This document shows, one piece after another, positions 61,468 through 64,000 of a stretch of DNA of 64,000 nucleotides. The DNA comes from Campylorhamphus procurvoides (lineage: Eukaryota > Chordata > Aves > Passeriformes > Dendrocolaptidae): positions 188,119 to 252,118 of the forward strand of contig WBMV01000153.1 in NCBI GenBank assembly GCA_013396655.1, read 5' to 3'. The notes beneath the pieces are model-generated. The model did not search any database. It worked only from the letters and a program-made list of their open reading frames with translations, and was not told the DNA's origin. Every line of letters begins with the position of its first letter. Position 1 is the stretch's first letter. The translations under genes were made by a program, and so were the position numbers.

Positions 61468-62355
61468 TGTTATGGTTTCAGACTGACTCTGGAATTCCTT
61501 CCAAAATAGCTTGGAGCCAACACCCCAGCCTCGGTGAACGTGTTTAACAAAAGAGACAAAAGACATGCAGATGCGGACACTTAAGTACTGTGGCTAGGCT
61601 TTTTGTTGGGATCTTCCCCCTAGCAAGGGGGAGGGGGTTGGTTTCTCTCTGGTTTTCTGCGCAGGTCAGGGAGGGCAGTCTGTCGTGGGAGCGAAGAGGA
61701 CAGGGACACAGAGACACTATCTCAGCATCACTGGATATTGGATTTTGTGTTCCTTTTCTTCCTTTCCCAACTCAACTGTTCTTCATCCGTGGGTGATTAT
61801 AACCATTACGAGGCTCGCCGTGAGGAAAAGAGGTGGGAGAAAGGGCCTCGGTTTTTTCCCTGCGTCTGCAAAGACAAGATTGCTGCTGGTTTTGTTTTCC
61901 ATTTCTCCTCTCACCGGAGCCAACCCGGGAACTACCCTGCCACCTCGCCTGAGGGGAGAGCCCAGCCGGCCGGGCACGACATCGCCACCTGCTGTCCGTA
62001 AATATAAACTGCACCCCTGAGAGGGAGAGCGAGGCAGCGGAGGTGCCACAGCGCCACCTGCTGCCCGTGGATATAATTGCAGTCCCCCTTTGGGGGGCCA
62101 GCCAAAAAACGGACCCTTTTGACTGCTTTTTGCCTTGTTATTTGAGGGGTGGAGTGGTTTGTTACAGACTGTTCTGTTGTTGCTTGGTTCTTTCCTGTAT
62201 ATATATATATATATAGTTGTGGTTAAGAACTGTTATCCTTTTATATACATATATATATATATTTTCCTAATTAAAATTCTGTTTTCCTAAATTTAAAGGA
62301 GAGAGATTATTTTCTTGGCCAGCATAATATCTTAGTTCTCTCTTGAACTAAGACA
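61468..62355 (+). mobile_element. Solo LTR (family A, copy 2), 888 bp
   Basis: It begins TGTTATGG and ends TAAGACA (TG...CA), with the perfect 5-bp target duplication GCATA at 61463-61467 and 62356-62360. It is the reverse-complement relative of the LTR at 58371. In this orientation it shows a TATA-like atataaac (about 62002) and an ATTAAA near 62268, which favour + as the retroviral sense. It carries an extra internal tandem unit (about 69 bp) compared with copy 1, which explains most of the 78-bp length difference. Confidence 0.9.
61983..62082. repeat. Internal tandem duplication in LTR copy 2
   Basis: cgccacctgctgtccgtaaatataaactgca at 61983 recurs as cgccacctgctgcccgtggatataattgcag at 62052. 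The period is about 69 bases. Copy 1 has a single unit. Confidence 0.8.
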
Positions 62356-62360
62356 GCATA

Positions 62361-64000
62361 AATTTTAATAATAAATCTTAGCTCTTTTGTTAATAAGATG
62401 GTATTGTGGTGGTGTCTGTAGGCAGCATCCTTATTTCTGAGGCAATTTCGGTTAATTACATCATATCTCAGCAATATCAAGTCCCATAGGTTACTTTAAA
62501 AAAAACTAGTATAATTGGAAATGTAATATGCATAAAGCTTCAGAAATCTCTTTGCCTTGGGTAGATGCAATGAAATCGTGTAGATTTTAGAGTCTTCAAT
62601 AAAAAATAAGTCTTTAGTTGCCAGGATTAGGATGCTTTGGCTTTGCAGCAGAATCTTTCTTAGTTTAATTCTGGTGCAGGAGTGAAGTTCATGTCAAGTA
62701 TCTGATAACAGCTGCTTGTCAGGATCAGAGATTGGGACAGACCTGGTGGAAATTAATTAAAAGCACACAGATCAAGCAGTTAGTATTTTTTTATTTTTCT
62801 TCATGGTTGTTTCTTGCTTCAAAGGTTTGTTAATGGGGCTGACCTCTTACTGGGACCCTCAGACATTTTCACTTACATGGCCAATGTATATCTGTGTCCA
62901 ATAATTAATTTTATATTTTTATTTAAACCAGAAAGGTCCAGTACTTGCTGATTTGTAGTTCTGTGAATCCACCTTTCTAGAAAAGCTTCAATTTTTTCAT
63001 CTATTATTCTGATTTTATCAAGCCATTAATGAATTACCAGTTTACCTCCCCCCAAGATTTTGGGGTGGATACTGTCTGTTCTTAATAAATTTGCAGTGGT
63101 TTTATTCCCTTTAATTTATCATCTCTTCTGATACTCAGTTGGACACAGATCCTTCAACACATTCCCTGTTAGAAATGGTTCCAGCAGGATGACAACCCCT
63201 GGGATTCTTCTGGAATAAAACAGATACAACGTTCCCGGAGTTTAAATACAACTTTCTTACCTTGAGCATATATTCTCCAAGCAGAGACTTTGCCTTCCTG
63301 CTCTGGATGTGCTTGAAATGGATTTATTATTAGTTCAGATATGTTCAGGAAGTTGATTATTAGAAAATTTGCTGTCTTCCTTCATATTTTTGTAGTTAAC
63401 ATGCAGAGTGAGGATTTACTTCACCCTCCTCATTTTCCCCCTTTTGCCATAATTCTTTTGCCGTGGCTTCTTTCACAATCTCAAAAGAAATATGTGTTTA
63501 TTTCTGACAACTTTCTGTACTTTTCAGTCTCTGTCAGCTTTGAAAGCAGTTCCGGTTGTTGGTTTCTCAATACTTGTTTTAAAATAACTCAATTGGATTA
63601 ATTTATTGCTATTTTCAGCAAATTATTCTCTGTAATGCTTCTCACAACAGAGAACCCCCAGGCATTGATAATTCGCTGTTAATTTTTCAGCCTGAATGTT
63701 TTTTAAGTAAATTAGAAGTGTTGTTACATAGTATAACGAAATCATAAATCAGACTTCTCATTTGTAATTCTGCACATCTGTTTCTAGGTGGAGCTGGCCT
63801 TTCAAAAGCAGGAATAATACATCTTTTAGGAGTGCTACAGAGATAAGATATTAGGCATCCATAAGCTGATAGATTTGGAGAACAAATACATGAAGACTCA
63901 TGATGGTGATTAATCAGTGGAAGGTTCTAATTAGTCATATGCAACGTTAAGCATTCAAAGGAATTTCTCTTAATTTAGTACTTAGTAATTTTAAATTAAC
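62361..64000 (+). other. Intronic sequence, no gene recognised
   Basis: This is presumed RABGAP1L intron. AT-rich unique sequence to the end of the window. The next RABGAP1L exon was not seen. Confidence 0.5.

Noticed and set aside
58366..62360. The two inverted LTRs as terminal inverted repeats of one large DNA transposon
   Set aside because: Each arm has its own TG...CA ends and its own different 5-bp target duplication, so they are independent LTR insertions.
1..64000. CRISPR arrays, operons, tRNA or rRNA genes
   Set aside because: No regularly spaced repeats, no cloverleaf or rRNA blocks seen. The sequence is vertebrate intron throughout.

Overview
The window is a vertebrate, almost certainly avian, nuclear genome segment. 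It is gene-poor and AT-rich. The dominant repeat is the bird LINE CR1, present as many 5'-truncated copies in both orientations, and there are short solo LTRs of endogenous retroviruses. The CR1 and LTR types look songbird-like, but that is inference. No prokaryotic or viral gene organisation is present.

Two genes are recognisable. At 8487-9572 (+) lies an intact intronless 361-codon reading frame for GPR52, an orphan class A G-protein-coupled receptor. At 53061-53174 (+) lies one 38-codon exon of RABGAP1L, encoding the arginine-finger part of its TBC Rab-GAP domain, with good splice sites on both sides. In mammals GPR52 is nested on the same strand in an intron of RABGAP1L. The window shows the same arrangement, so nearly all of it reads as two consecutive RABGAP1L introns, with GPR52 inside the first.

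Layout. 1-6.3 kb: intron, with an unidentified exon-like reading frame at 1201-1471. 6.29-6.78 kb: a CpG island, probably the GPR52 promoter or an alternative RABGAP1L first exon. 8.25-11.25 kb: a likely 5'-UTR splice acceptor, the GPR52 coding region and a roughly 1.65 kb 3'-UTR ending at an AATAAA. 11.3-53.06 kb: intron with CR1 pieces clustered at 29-33 kb and 43-52 kb. 53.06-53.17 kb: RABGAP1L exon. 53.2-64 kb: next intron, with a CR1 copy carrying an internal deletion (55.2-56.2 kb) and three solo LTRs (56.26-56.65, 58.37-59.18 and 61.47-62.36 kb). Each LTR has TG...CA ends and a perfect 5-bp target-site duplication.

The two larger LTRs belong to one family in opposite orientation and form a long inverted repeat. 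I found no evidence for a new multi-gene system. The most useful leads are the unassigned exon at 1.2 kb, the inferred GPR52 transcript structure, the LTR cluster, and a pair of inverted CR1 copies sharing an unusual 3' tail.
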